Shown here one piece after another: positions 16,468 to 24,360 of a stretch of DNA of 40,291 nucleotides (positions within the stretch are counted from its first letter, which is position 1; each line of letters opens with the position of its first letter). The stretch lies in the NCBI GenBank assembly GCA_016937715.1, contig JAFGWA010000021.1, forward strand, positions 1 through 40,291. Direction: 5' to 3'. Made by a program: the position numbers and the translations under genes. Under the pieces are notes generated by a model. The model was given only the letters and a program-made list of their open reading frames with translations, was not told the origin of the DNA and searched no databases. Source of the DNA: Candidatus Goldiibacteriota bacterium. Lineage in GTDB: Bacteria; Oederibacteriota; PGYV01.

Positions 16468-17934
16468 ATGCGTTTTGCCGTTATTTATCCCCCAACAAAC
16501 CGCGGCGGAAAAATTCCGCTTTTAGGGCAGAACAGGCAGTTTAAATTCACCCATTCAAGGCAGATAAAAATATACCCTTTAATACCCGCGCACGCCGCAT
16601 CCAATTTAAAAGCACAGGGGCATCAGGTGCTTTTTCTTGACGGAATAAACGAGGGCATGACAGAAGGCGGCTTTGACGGACGCCTTGACGCTTTTGCGCC
16701 GGAAATAGTAATGGTGGAAACCAAGACTCCTATAATTAAATTTCACTGGGAATGGGTAAAAAAATTCAAGTTAAAATATCCCGCGTGTAAAGTAATACTG
16801 TGCGGCGACCATGTCACGTATTTTCCCGAAGAGTCAATGAACAGCTGCCCGGCGGATTTTATTTTAACCGGCGGCGATTATGATATTCTGGCAGTACAGC
16901 TTGCGGCGCATCTGTCCGGCAAAAGGGAAATGCCCGCGGGGGTTTATTACAGGGAAAACGGGGAAGTAAAAAATTCAGGCAGGTTTAAACTTGATGATAA
17001 TCTGGACGCGCTTCCGTATATTGACCGCGATTTGACAAACTGGAAAACTTACGGCGAAGCGTATCTTTTAAGGCCGTGCGCGTATATTTTAACGGGGCGC
17101 GGCTGCGGCCGCGAAGGAAAAGAAACAGGCGGAGTCTGCACGTTCTGCATCTGGCAGCACGCGTTATGGGCAAGAAAAGCACGGTTGCGCAGCGCCGCTA
17201 ACGTGGCGGGCGAAGTGGAAATGCTGGTAAAAAAATACGGCGTGCATGAGATATTTGACGATAATGATTCCGGCGCTGTTTGGAATACGGCGTGGATGCA
17301 GGAATTTTTAATTGAAATTGAAAAACGCGGGATTAAGGGAAAATTTGCAATAAGTTCCAACGCGCGCGCGGAAAACCTGACAGAGGAAAAATGCGTGCTT
17401 ATGAAAAAAATAGGTTATAGATTGCTGAAGGTTGGCCTTGAATCCGGCGATACTGCCACACTTCACAGGATAGGCAAACTTGAAAAAATTGAAGATATCA
17501 TAGAAAACGTAAAAAGGGCAAAGCGGTACGGGTTTAAAGTGCTGCTGACAATGATGGTGGGTTACCCGTGGGAAAATGAAGACGCGGTAAAAAAAACATA
17601 CGCCGCCGCAAAAGAACTTATGCTGTACAAGACACACTTTGGGGATTCCATGCAGGCGTCAATCATAATGCCGTATCCCGGCACCCCGCTGTACAAAGAC
17701 GCGGAAAACAACGGCTGGCTGACAGAAGACGGCAAAGATTACGAAAAGATGGATATGGAACATAATATACTAAAGTCCAATTATAATAATGAATACTGGT
17801 GCAAGAAGATGTGGAACATTCACAAACACCCGCTGTTTCTGTTAAAAAGCTTATTATCCATACGAACCCCGCGCGAAATTGCCCTTGCCTTCCGCGGAGT
17901 TAAATCATTAATGGGGCATACAAAAGATTATTAA
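16468..17934 (+). CDS. B12-binding-type radical SAM protein with extended Cys motif
   Basis: The 488-residue protein begins with a Rossmann-like domain (about 1-150) as in B12-binding radical SAM enzymes, then a radical SAM barrel. The cluster motif is GRGCGREGKETGGVCTFC, i.e. C213, C224 and C227 with ten residues between the first two cysteines instead of the common three. Other landmarks are FDDNDSG, KVGLESGD (SAM-binding strand) and MVGYPWENED. Substrate unknown; such proteins often act in lipid, cell-wall or cofactor modification. No close ribosome binding site beyond AAGAAG is visible. It may be co-transcribed with the LysM/M23 gene 25 bp upstream. Confidence 0.82.
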   Translation: MRFAVIYPPTNRGGKIPLLGQNRQFKFTHSRQIKIYPLIPAHAASNLKAQGHQVLFLDGINEGMTEGGFDGRLDAFAPEIVMVETKTPIIKFHWEWVKKFKLKYPACKVILCGDHVTYFPEESMNSCPADFILTGGDYDILAVQLAAHLSGKREMPAGVYYRENGEVKNSGRFKLDDNLDALPYIDRDLTNWKTYGEAYLLRPCAYILTGRGCGREGKETGGVCTFCIWQHALWARKARLRSAANVAGEVEMLVKKYGVHEIFDDNDSGAVWNTAWMQEFLIEIEKRGIKGKFAISSNARAENLTEEKCVLMKKIGYRLLKVGLESGDTATLHRIGKLEKIEDIIENVKRAKRYGFKVLLTMMVGYPWENEDAVKKTYAAAKELMLYKTHFGDSMQASIIMPYPGTPLYKDAENNGWLTEDGKDYEKMDMEHNILKSNYNNEYWCKKMWNIHKHPLFLLKSLLSIRTPREIALAFRGVKSLMGHTKDY

Positions 17935-17979
17935 GTTTGTTTTGTGGGTGTTTTTATAAATTGTATTTTTATGCCTTGG

Positions 17980-18179
17980 TAGCCGCACCCTTTTAGGGTG
18001 CGTGGTTTTAGACTTGTACTTGTTTTGTTCTGTACTGGTTGGAGCGAGCCTGCGAGCGGAAATCCCGGCAATGAAGCGAGTTTGCGAGCGAAAGAAGGCG
18101 GGATAGCCGCACCCTTTTAGGGTGCGTGGTTTTAGGATTTGTACTTGTTTTGTTCTTGTTGGATCGAACCTGCGAGCGG
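17980..18179. repeat. Tandem duplication carrying GGTAGCCGC hairpins
   Basis: Two copies (17980-18059 and 18104-18179) share TAGCCGCACCC, TTTTA, GGGTGCGTGG, then TTGTACTTGTTTTGTTC and TGCGAGCGG. The hairpin is GCACCC/GGGTGC with a TTTTA loop. The 44 bases between them hold a further GCGAGTTTGCGAGCG. Related hairpins are at 19597, 25901 and, inverted, 30160. No gene is visible in this 274-bp gap. Confidence 0.8.
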
Positions 18180-18208
18180 TTTTTAATTAAATTATCGGGA
18201 CGGGGAAA

Positions 18209-18760
18209 ATGAAAAAACATTTTGTAAATCTTCCGGTGCTGGAAACAAAACGGCTTATTCTGCGTCCTGTACAGGCGGATGATTATAATGCGGTGTTTGA
18301 ATTTGCCTCTGACCCGGATGTGGCAAAATACACTTCATGGGACGCCCATAAAACAATTGAAGATTCAAAAGTGCTGGTAAGGTTTATCACAAAACGTTAC
18401 GCGGATAACAAACCTTCCAACTGGGCGGTTATTCTTAAAGAAAGTAATCAGTTAATAGGCACCTGCGGTTTTGTTTCGTACTACTCCGCCAATAAAAGGG
18501 CAGAGATAGCGTTCGCCATCCGCAAAGAGTGCTGGAATAAAGGGTACATGACAGAAGCAGTTGCCAAAACAATTGAATTCGGGTTTAATGAAATAAAACT
18601 AAACCGCATAGAAGCATACTGCGACGCGGAAAATGACGCATCCGCGAAAGTACTGGAAAAATGCGGAATGAAATGCGAAGGGGTCTTAAAACAATACGCG
18701 TATAAGGGAAGCAGCTTCAGGGACATGAAAAGCTACGCAATATTGGCAGGGGAGTATTGA
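18209..18760 (+). CDS. GNAT-family N-acetyltransferase (RimJ/RimL-like)
   Basis: The 183-residue protein has the Acetyltransf_3 layout: LETKRLILRPVQADD at the start, the central IGTCGFVSY strand, the acetyl-CoA loop region IRKECWNKGYMTEAV (pattern RxxxxxKGYxxEA), and ENDASAKVLEKCGMK toward the C-terminus. It transfers an acetyl group from acetyl-CoA to an amine; family members modify ribosomal protein N-termini, antibiotics or small molecules, and the substrate here cannot be told. The start has GGGACGGGGA upstream. The following gene starts with GTG directly after its stop, so the two are likely translated together. Confidence 0.9.
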   Translation: MKKHFVNLPVLETKRLILRPVQADDYNAVFEFASDPDVAKYTSWDAHKTIEDSKVLVRFITKRYADNKPSNWAVILKESNQLIGTCGFVSYYSANKRAEIAFAIRKECWNKGYMTEAVAKTIEFGFNEIKLNRIEAYCDAENDASAKVLEKCGMKCEGVLKQYAYKGSSFRDMKSYAILAGEY

Positions 18761-19534
18761 GTGGAAAGGAAAATATATAAGTTTAATTTTGGATATATTT
18801 TGTTGCGGATTCTACCATTACCTGTTTTGATAACTGCGGATGCTTTATTAAGAAATAGTATAGATTTAGGAGTGTTTAAAGTGGTAGCGGCGATTGTGTC
18901 CTTTTTTTTAATATGGGGCGTAATTCTTTCATTCAGAAGAGTCGTTATAGATCAGGATGAGATAGAATTCAGGGGTATATCAGGCAAGAAGACCGTTAAA
19001 TGGAGTCAGATTAAATATTTGCGTGAAAATATTACGATGAGGCGCATTGATTTACTGGATGAAAATAAAAAAAGACTTTTGTTCGTTGATTATCAAATGA
19101 AAAAATATGATGAATTGGTTAATGAAATATTTGACAGAGTGAGTTTAATTCCAAAATTAACAAAAGTCCCTATAAGGTCTGGTATTAAAACAAGAAACAC
19201 AAAGACCATTAATAGGAATGGATTTTCATACGTCGAGATTAACGACAATGGGTTGATACTTGAAAATGCGTGGCAAAAATTAAATATTGAATATAAAAAT
19301 ATCAAAGAACTTAAGTATGGCAGTGAAATGTTTGATTCTGCGCGTATTTATATTACTACTGCTAACTGGGACGATAAGTATATGATATACAACAAACATA
19401 GTTTACCGTATTTATATTTTGCTATCAAAGCCGGAATGTCAAATGGTATCTGCAGGCAATGCGGTTTAATAAACCGAAATGACAGCAAGTTTTGTGGTGA
19501 GTGTGGAAACTCTTTTACGGAGCGAAAATATTGA
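18761..19534 (+). CDS. Membrane PH-like protein with C-terminal zinc ribbon
   Basis: The 257-residue product has two hydrophobic segments at the N-terminus (about 10-28 and 35-56), a middle region resembling bacterial PH domains (strands such as RRVVIDQDEIEFRG and TVKWSQIKYL), and a C-terminal zinc ribbon with C231, C234, C245 and C248 (CxxC-x10-CxxC). I do not recognise a named family. The GTG start follows the GNAT stop codon with no gap, with AGGGGAG upstream. It is AT-rich compared with the genes before it, marking the start of a probable accessory patch. The PH assignment is inference. Confidence 0.7.
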   Translation: MERKIYKFNFGYILLRILPLPVLITADALLRNSIDLGVFKVVAAIVSFFLIWGVILSFRRVVIDQDEIEFRGISGKKTVKWSQIKYLRENITMRRIDLLDENKKRLLFVDYQMKKYDELVNEIFDRVSLIPKLTKVPIRSGIKTRNTKTINRNGFSYVEINDNGLILENAWQKLNIEYKNIKELKYGSEMFDSARIYITTANWDDKYMIYNKHSLPYLYFAIKAGMSNGICRQCGLINRNDSKFCGECGNSFTERKY

Positions 19535-19596
19535 ATCGGCGCGATTCCGGCGGGGGAGTATTTTGACAGGTAAGAGTGTGGTTTAATTTTTGTATT

Positions 19597-19625
19597 GGTA
19601 GCCGCGTCCCTTTAGGGCGCGTGTT
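19597..19625 (+). repeat. GGTAGCCGC hairpin element
   Basis: GGTAGCCGCGTCCC, TTTA, GGGCGCGTG: a short stem with one T-G wobble. It is preceded by TTTTTGTATT, as is the copy at 25452. The rest of the 19535-19694 gap shows nothing else clear. Confidence 0.75.
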
Positions 19626-19694
19626 TTAAGAAGTAAGGTTTTTAATAAAAGAAGCATCAATTTATGTTCTGTTGATTAATATATAGGAGTTTAC

Positions 19695-20729
19695 ATGAAT
19701 TTAGCAGATGAACTTAATGAACAATTTGGAATTATACAGGATGAACAGCCGGAAATAATTAAGACGCTGTTAAGCGTTGGAATCAATTTAACAGAACATG
19801 GATGGGGTGGTTTCCATGAATGGGCTGTATCAAAAGAACAGGCGCTTGAAATTATAAATAAATGCTCGGAATTAGGAATAGCTGTACTTGGTGGAGATGT
19901 AATTGAAATAATTAACGGCAAACCCGTACATATTACTGAAGAGGGGGAAAATAAATACGGATGGTGGTTTGGTGAAGAATGGGAAAAAGATTATGTGGTT
20001 TTTGCCCGGAAAAGCGCAGATTATTCAAAAAAATATATTTCTTCATATAAACGCAGTTCTAAAAATATAGAATACTTTAATTTGATATTAATGACGGAAG
20101 AAGAGTTGAAAAAAGATAAAGAAAGACGATTGAAAGAGAAAGAAATAATTGAATCGCAAAATGCAGTGAAACTGCTTGATGGGAGAGAAAAGGGGAAACA
20201 GCTTTCCGGAGGGATTTTGGATATTGTAAAAAAAATATTGCATGCATTTCAGATTAGTTGGATTGGTGCGCTTTTTATAGGTGCGGTTTTTGCGATGACA
20301 ATCGGAGAAAAGTTTTATCCGTTAGCAATTTTTGATCCGTTTGTTTTGACTGTTGCATTGCCATTTATTCTCCTATCGGCAATAGCAATTACTCCGTTTA
20401 CCTACTTGGCGTATCATCCAAGTAAACACAAACATGGATTGGTGCTGCTTTTTTTGTTAACAGTATATACTGTAGTGACGAATTTGATTGGATTTAATTA
20501 TGCTATATTTGCAGATAAGTTTATTGCAGGGGCATTAGGCCTTATCATAATTATTGTCATGAATATGATAGACGGTATGAAAACTCTCTCTGGTTCGCAA
20601 AATGAATTGGTGATAAAAAATCGCAAATTTATTAATAAGCTTTTTATTTGTTCTATAGTTGTATTGCTTTTAGACGTGCTTGTTATTGTATCTATTATTT
20701 TAATACAGTCTGCAGGATATTGTTCATAA
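19695..20729 (+). CDS. Imm40-like immunity domain fused to a membrane domain
   Basis: In this 344-residue protein, residues about 22-120 resemble Imm40 immunity proteins of polymorphic toxin systems: LLSVGINLTEHGW, EWAVSKEQALEIINKC, GIAVLGGDVIEI and a tail ending SADYSKKYISSY. A charged helical linker (about 134-180) leads to about five membrane helices (187-203, 213-240, 248-270, 274-292, 315-338). Imm40 proteins are usually short and soluble, so the membrane fusion is unusual. No toxin gene is next to it. The ribosome binding site is weak (AGGAGT at 19685). The small membrane protein follows 14 bp later. The Imm40 match is from memory of the family pattern. Confidence 0.65.
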   Translation: MNLADELNEQFGIIQDEQPEIIKTLLSVGINLTEHGWGGFHEWAVSKEQALEIINKCSELGIAVLGGDVIEIINGKPVHITEEGENKYGWWFGEEWEKDYVVFARKSADYSKKYISSYKRSSKNIEYFNLILMTEEELKKDKERRLKEKEIIESQNAVKLLDGREKGKQLSGGILDIVKKILHAFQISWIGALFIGAVFAMTIGEKFYPLAIFDPFVLTVALPFILLSAIAITPFTYLAYHPSKHKHGLVLLFLLTVYTVVTNLIGFNYAIFADKFIAGALGLIIIIVMNMIDGMKTLSGSQNELVIKNRKFINKLFICSIVVLLLDVLVIVSIILIQSAGYCS

Positions 20730-20743
20730 AGGGGATGGGAAAC

Positions 20744-21127
20744 ATGCAGAAGAATACTTATAGTGTTATAAGTAAGGGGTCGATAGTGATGTTTTTTATT
20801 ACGGCATTAGTTTTTTATTTGTTTATGATGGTGCCTCAGTTTTTAAGCGGTTCATCTTATAGTTATTCGGAGTCATTATTGTTTTATTTTACTTTTATAA
20901 ATCCGCTTACTTTAATTAGTGTTATTGTTAAAGACGGCAAATTTATATTTTCTATTTATCTTTCATTGACAATAGTTTTATTGTTATTATCTGTTAGCTT
21001 GTTTGTAATATCTATTAAATCATCAAGAGTATTATTTGTGGTTTTAACACATATTTCTCTTTTAATCCATTTTTTGTTAATATTAGCATTGCCATTTGTA
21101 GCAATGTTGTTTTATCCTCCAAACTAA
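20744..21127 (+). CDS. Small four-helix membrane protein
   Basis: A 127-residue protein made almost entirely of four hydrophobic segments joined by short loops, with no recognisable motif. It is AT-rich like its neighbours. I place the start at ATG 20744 because GGGG (20731-20734) lies nine bases upstream; ATG at 20735 is the alternative and adds three residues. It probably shares a transcript with the Imm40-like gene and may act with its membrane domain; that is inference from spacing only. Confidence 0.65.
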   Translation: MQKNTYSVISKGSIVMFFITALVFYLFMMVPQFLSGSSYSYSESLLFYFTFINPLTLISVIVKDGKFIFSIYLSLTIVLLLLSVSLFVISIKSSRVLFVVLTHISLLIHFLLILALPFVAMLFYPPN

Positions 21128-21269
21128 ATTAAAAGCGGGCTAAAGTTACGCGGATGCCAAATCGATAAAAATACACCCTTAAAAACTAACAAAATCTTAT
21201 TTTTGCACAAAAATTGGATATTCGTGTAGACAACGAAAGCGATTTCGGATATAATTTGCTTAGACACTC

Positions 21270-21501
21270 TGATCTTACACCCAAAAATCGGACCACTTGA
21301 AACTAGAGTAATTAAGTGTTAAAACTACCGGTATCAGGAGGTTTTGATATGAAGAGAAGCGGGTTCGCAGAAGCACAGATTTTTAGAATTTTGAAAGACG
21401 CGGAAGCCGGAGTATCTGTCGCGGAACCGGCAGGGATAAATATCCGTTTATACGAAAAAACGAAGCCGATGAAATTATATTTTTATAAAATTTTGATATA
21501 A
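21270..21501 (+). pseudogene. IS3-family insertion sequence remnant (left end and truncated orfA)
   Basis: From 21270, TGATCTTACACCCAAAAATCGGACCACTT-like sequence resembles the left terminal repeat of IS3-family elements. After a ribosome binding site CAGGAGG comes ATG 21349 and a reading frame starting MKRSGFAEAQIFRILKDAEAG, the typical N-terminus of IS3 OrfA. Similarity stops after VAE near 21425; the expected helix-turn-helix continuation and all of orfB are missing, and the frame runs into unrelated AT-rich sequence to a stop at 21501. It is an inactive relic. The right border cannot be placed. Confidence 0.75.
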
Positions 21502-21561
21502 TTATAATGCATTTTCAGAAGGCTATAATTTCTTGTTGTGAAATTGTAACAGAGGTAAAAT

Positions 21562-21852
21562 ATGAGTAAAAATAAAATACTTAAAGTCTTAGAGAGCGAA
21601 AAAGACACACTCCGTAAAGAGTTTGGCGTTGTGAAAATTGGTTTGTTTGGTTCATATGCCAGAGGCGATCAAAAAAGGAACAGTGATGTTGATTTATTTG
21701 TTTCATTTGATAAAAAGGCAGACCTGCTAAGCTTAATCGGCGCGTCTGATTATCTTGGAAAAAAACTAAGGAAAAAAGTTGATATTGTAACGCCCAACGG
21801 CGCGTCAAAGCGCCTTGTACAGGAAATATCCAGGGAATTAATCAGTTTATAA
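21562..21852 (+). CDS. Minimal nucleotidyltransferase (MNT/MntA-like)
   Basis: The 96-residue protein is a stand-alone MNT-fold nucleotidyltransferase: G30-S31 in LFGSYARGD, D42 and D44 in SDVDLFV, and a third acidic residue D74 in KVDIVTP, so the catalytic set is complete. MntA proteins usually pair with a HEPN RNase as a toxin-antitoxin system in which the MNT adds nucleotides to the HEPN toxin. Here no HEPN gene is adjacent: the 216 bp downstream hold no gene and an IS relic lies upstream. It may be an orphan, or the partner may have been lost. Ribosome binding site AGAGG at 21551-21555. Confidence 0.85.
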   Translation: MSKNKILKVLESEKDTLRKEFGVVKIGLFGSYARGDQKRNSDVDLFVSFDKKADLLSLIGASDYLGKKLRKKVDIVTPNGASKRLVQEISRELISL

Positions 21853-22068
21853 ATTAAGTATGAAAATGAAATGTGTTAATAAATTTTTTTATATTATGAT
21901 GAAAAACCTGCGTGTGTCAAAAAAACCAATCAGATTATGTTTATGTATAAGAATAAATTATTTTTATAGAATGTGAAAGTTATAGCCGCGGCAATTTGTG
22001 AATTTACAAAAATCCCCCCGGGTGTTATATTCAATCTGTAAAACATAAATCAAGTATGGGAGAGCGTT

Positions 22069-23580
22069 ATTTTAAAACTTAAAGTAATGTTTATTAACCC
22101 GCCGCGGGTGGATGGTTATCCTGTGGTAAGGGAAGAGAGATTTGAACACAAGGATATGGGGTCTGTATATCCGCCGCTTTCATTATTATATATGGCTTCA
22201 ATGATTAATAAAGACTCTGATTACGAGGTAAAACTGATTGATGCTAACGGGTTTGATGTTACGATTCAGACGGTGACAGAAGAAATAATAAAATTCTCCC
22301 CTGATATTGTAGTTTCGCGCTGCGGTTTTGATACGCAGGAACAGGATCTGGAAATTTTAAAAATAGCGCACGGACTTGGCGCTTTGACTGTGCTTAGAAA
22401 TAAGATAATCGCGGATGTTCCGGAGATTAGGGATTCAATTTTTAAGAAGAATTTTGTGGATGTTTTTATAGATTCGGAACCTGAAGCTGTAATAAGTAAA
22501 TTATGTACAGAAGTGTTTGGCTATAAAAAAACAAAAGAAATGCACCCTGATGAATGGCTTTTAAGCGCTGCAAACAGGGCTAAAGGGTGTTTAACTTTTC
22601 TGGAAAAAGTGCCCGGCATATCCTTTCACTGCGGCGGGCGCGTATCTACAAATGAAAAAGCCGCGGAAATAAGCGACATAAATAACCTGCCTTTTCCAGC
22701 TTATGAATTACTGCCGTCGCTTAAACCTTATCATACCGGTGTTATGTCCGCTCCCTTCGCGCTTATTCAGACAACCCGCGGCTGCCCGTTTAACTGCACG
22801 TTCTGTGCTTATGGAAAGTCGCGCTGCAGGGAAAGGCACATTGAAAGCGTAATTCAGGAAATTAAATATTTAAAGGCAAATTTCAGCATAAAATCATTCC
22901 TGTTCTTTGACGATACCATTTCCATTAAAGGCGGCAGGGTGGAAGAGCTGTCTAAAAGGATGGAAGAAGAAGGGCTTAATACGCTTGAATGGGTTTGCTG
23001 CACGCGGGCAAACCTTGTAACATATGAAATGTTAAAAGCCATGAAACGCGCGGGCATGAAAGAAATAGCAATAGGGGTGGAAACCGGCTCCGCGGAAATC
23101 CTGAAAAACATTAAAAAAGGCGTGACGCTTGATGATATACGTCAGGCCGCCAAATGGTGCAAGGAATTAGGAATAATGTTTTACGCGCTTGTGATAATAG
23201 GGCTTCCGGGCGAGACAAAAGAAACCGTTAACGAAACAATAAAATTCATAAAAGAGATAGACCCGTTCTACACGCAGGTATGTTTTTCCACGCCTTTTCC
23301 CAATACGGATATTTATAAATATTACGAAGAAAACGGCTTTCTGCTGACAAAGGACTGGTCAAAATATTTTCCTTTGGCGGAAGAACCCGTAATAAGGACT
23401 CAGGCGCTTACGGCGGATGATTTAAAGGGATTAAGGAATCACATATATAAAAAACTTCTCTTTAGGCCTTTATACCTGCTGCGGAAAATAAGGCCCTTTG
23501 ACTGGAAATGGAACATTGAAGGGGCAAAAAAAATAATGCAGCGGATAGCCGCGGTTATTATGAAGAAGCCTGTAAGATGA
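22069..23580 (+). CDS. B12-binding domain radical SAM protein (possible ATT start)
   Basis: The protein has an N-terminal B12-binding-type domain and a radical SAM domain with the standard RGCPFNCTFC motif (C233, C237, C240 counting from ATG 22087), FFDDTIS, AIGVETGS and IIGLPGETKET. Substrate unknown. The first ATG, 22087, has no ribosome binding site and cuts the first beta strand. In frame upstream lies ATT 22069 followed by LKLKVMFINPP, which restores the usual N-terminus and sits six bases after GGGAG (22058-22062). I therefore prefer ATT, though 22087 is possible. Its stop overlaps the deacetylase start (ATGA, 23577-23580), suggesting both act on one envelope or sugar substrate. Confidence 0.82.
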   Translation: MLKLKVMFINPPRVDGYPVVREERFEHKDMGSVYPPLSLLYMASMINKDSDYEVKLIDANGFDVTIQTVTEEIIKFSPDIVVSRCGFDTQEQDLEILKIAHGLGALTVLRNKIIADVPEIRDSIFKKNFVDVFIDSEPEAVISKLCTEVFGYKKTKEMHPDEWLLSAANRAKGCLTFLEKVPGISFHCGGRVSTNEKAAEISDINNLPFPAYELLPSLKPYHTGVMSAPFALIQTTRGCPFNCTFCAYGKSRCRERHIESVIQEIKYLKANFSIKSFLFFDDTISIKGGRVEELSKRMEEEGLNTLEWVCCTRANLVTYEMLKAMKRAGMKEIAIGVETGSAEILKNIKKGVTLDDIRQAAKWCKELGIMFYALVIIGLPGETKETVNETIKFIKEIDPFYTQVCFSTPFPNTDIYKYYEENGFLLTKDWSKYFPLAEEPVIRTQALTADDLKGLRNHIYKKLLFRPLYLLRKIRPFDWKWNIEGAKKIMQRIAAVIMKKPVR

Positions 23581-24293
23581 GTATTGATTACAGGGCTATG
23601 GTAAGCCTGACCTATGATGACGGCCTTGATTCGCAGTTAAAATACGGCGTCCCGGCATTAGATGAATTTGGATTAAAAGGCACTTTTTTTGTATCAGGAG
23701 AGGCTTTAAAAAATCCCGCCAAATATCCGGCGTGGCGCGGTGCTGCCGGCGCCGGCCACGAAATAGGAATTCACACCATAAACCACCCCTGCGACATCTC
23801 TTTTGATTTTGTGCCAAAGGGCTTCGCGCTGCAGGATTATGATATGGCAAGGATGCGTGAAGAGATAGATGAAAATTTAAGGATAGTTAATAATGAATTT
23901 AATTACAACGCTGATAAATATGTATTTGCTTATCCCTGCGGACAGAGCTCGCTTGGCAAAAACAGGGAGATAAGCTATAAACCCCTGATAAAAGAAAAAT
24001 TCGCGGCTGCAAGGGGTATTTATAGTATTTACGCTGACCCGGTATCTGTTGACCTGTACGAAGTGCCGTGTTTTGGCGTGGAATGTAATAGTGCCGAAAT
24101 GATAGAAATGGTAAAAAAAGCCGCGCAAAACGGGATGTGGCTTGTATTTTTATTCCACGGGATTGAAGGCGACTATATCTCCGTCACAAAACAGGCGCAC
24201 AGGGAGCTTGTGCAATATTTATCCGATAATAAAGACACAATCCTGACAGACACCTTCGGCAATATCTCCTCGCGAATTTCCGCAAAAAGATAA
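23577..24293 (+). CDS. Polysaccharide deacetylase family protein (CE4/NodB-like)
   Basis: The 238-residue protein shows the NodB pattern: SLTYDDG with D14 (predicted base) and D15 (metal), GTFFVSGEAL, and HTINHP with metal ligands H66 and H70 (HxxxH). A later AYPCG and LVFLFHGIEGD fit motifs 3 and 5. There is no signal peptide, so it may act on a cytoplasmic lipid- or nucleotide-linked sugar rather than on exported polymer. It removes N- or O-acetyl groups in characterised relatives. It overlaps the radical SAM gene by four bases, so the two are probably translationally coupled. Confidence 0.88.
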   Translation: MSIDYRAMVSLTYDDGLDSQLKYGVPALDEFGLKGTFFVSGEALKNPAKYPAWRGAAGAGHEIGIHTINHPCDISFDFVPKGFALQDYDMARMREEIDENLRIVNNEFNYNADKYVFAYPCGQSSLGKNREISYKPLIKEKFAAARGIYSIYADPVSVDLYEVPCFGVECNSAEMIEMVKKAAQNGMWLVFLFHGIEGDYISVTKQAHRELVQYLSDNKDTILTDTFGNISSRISAKR

Positions 24294-24360
24294 ACAGATA
24301 AAAAAACTTGATGTTTTATATTTTTTTGTTAATATTATAAAAAAATATGGAGGGGTGTCT

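Noticed and set aside
15420-17934. A link between the LysM/M23 gene and the radical SAM gene as a peptide-modification system
   Set aside because: No precursor peptide or transporter is nearby; the only link is the 25-bp spacing.
21853-22068. A hidden HEPN gene after the MNT gene
   Set aside because: No frame of useful length on either strand and no HEPN RxxxxH-type motif seen.
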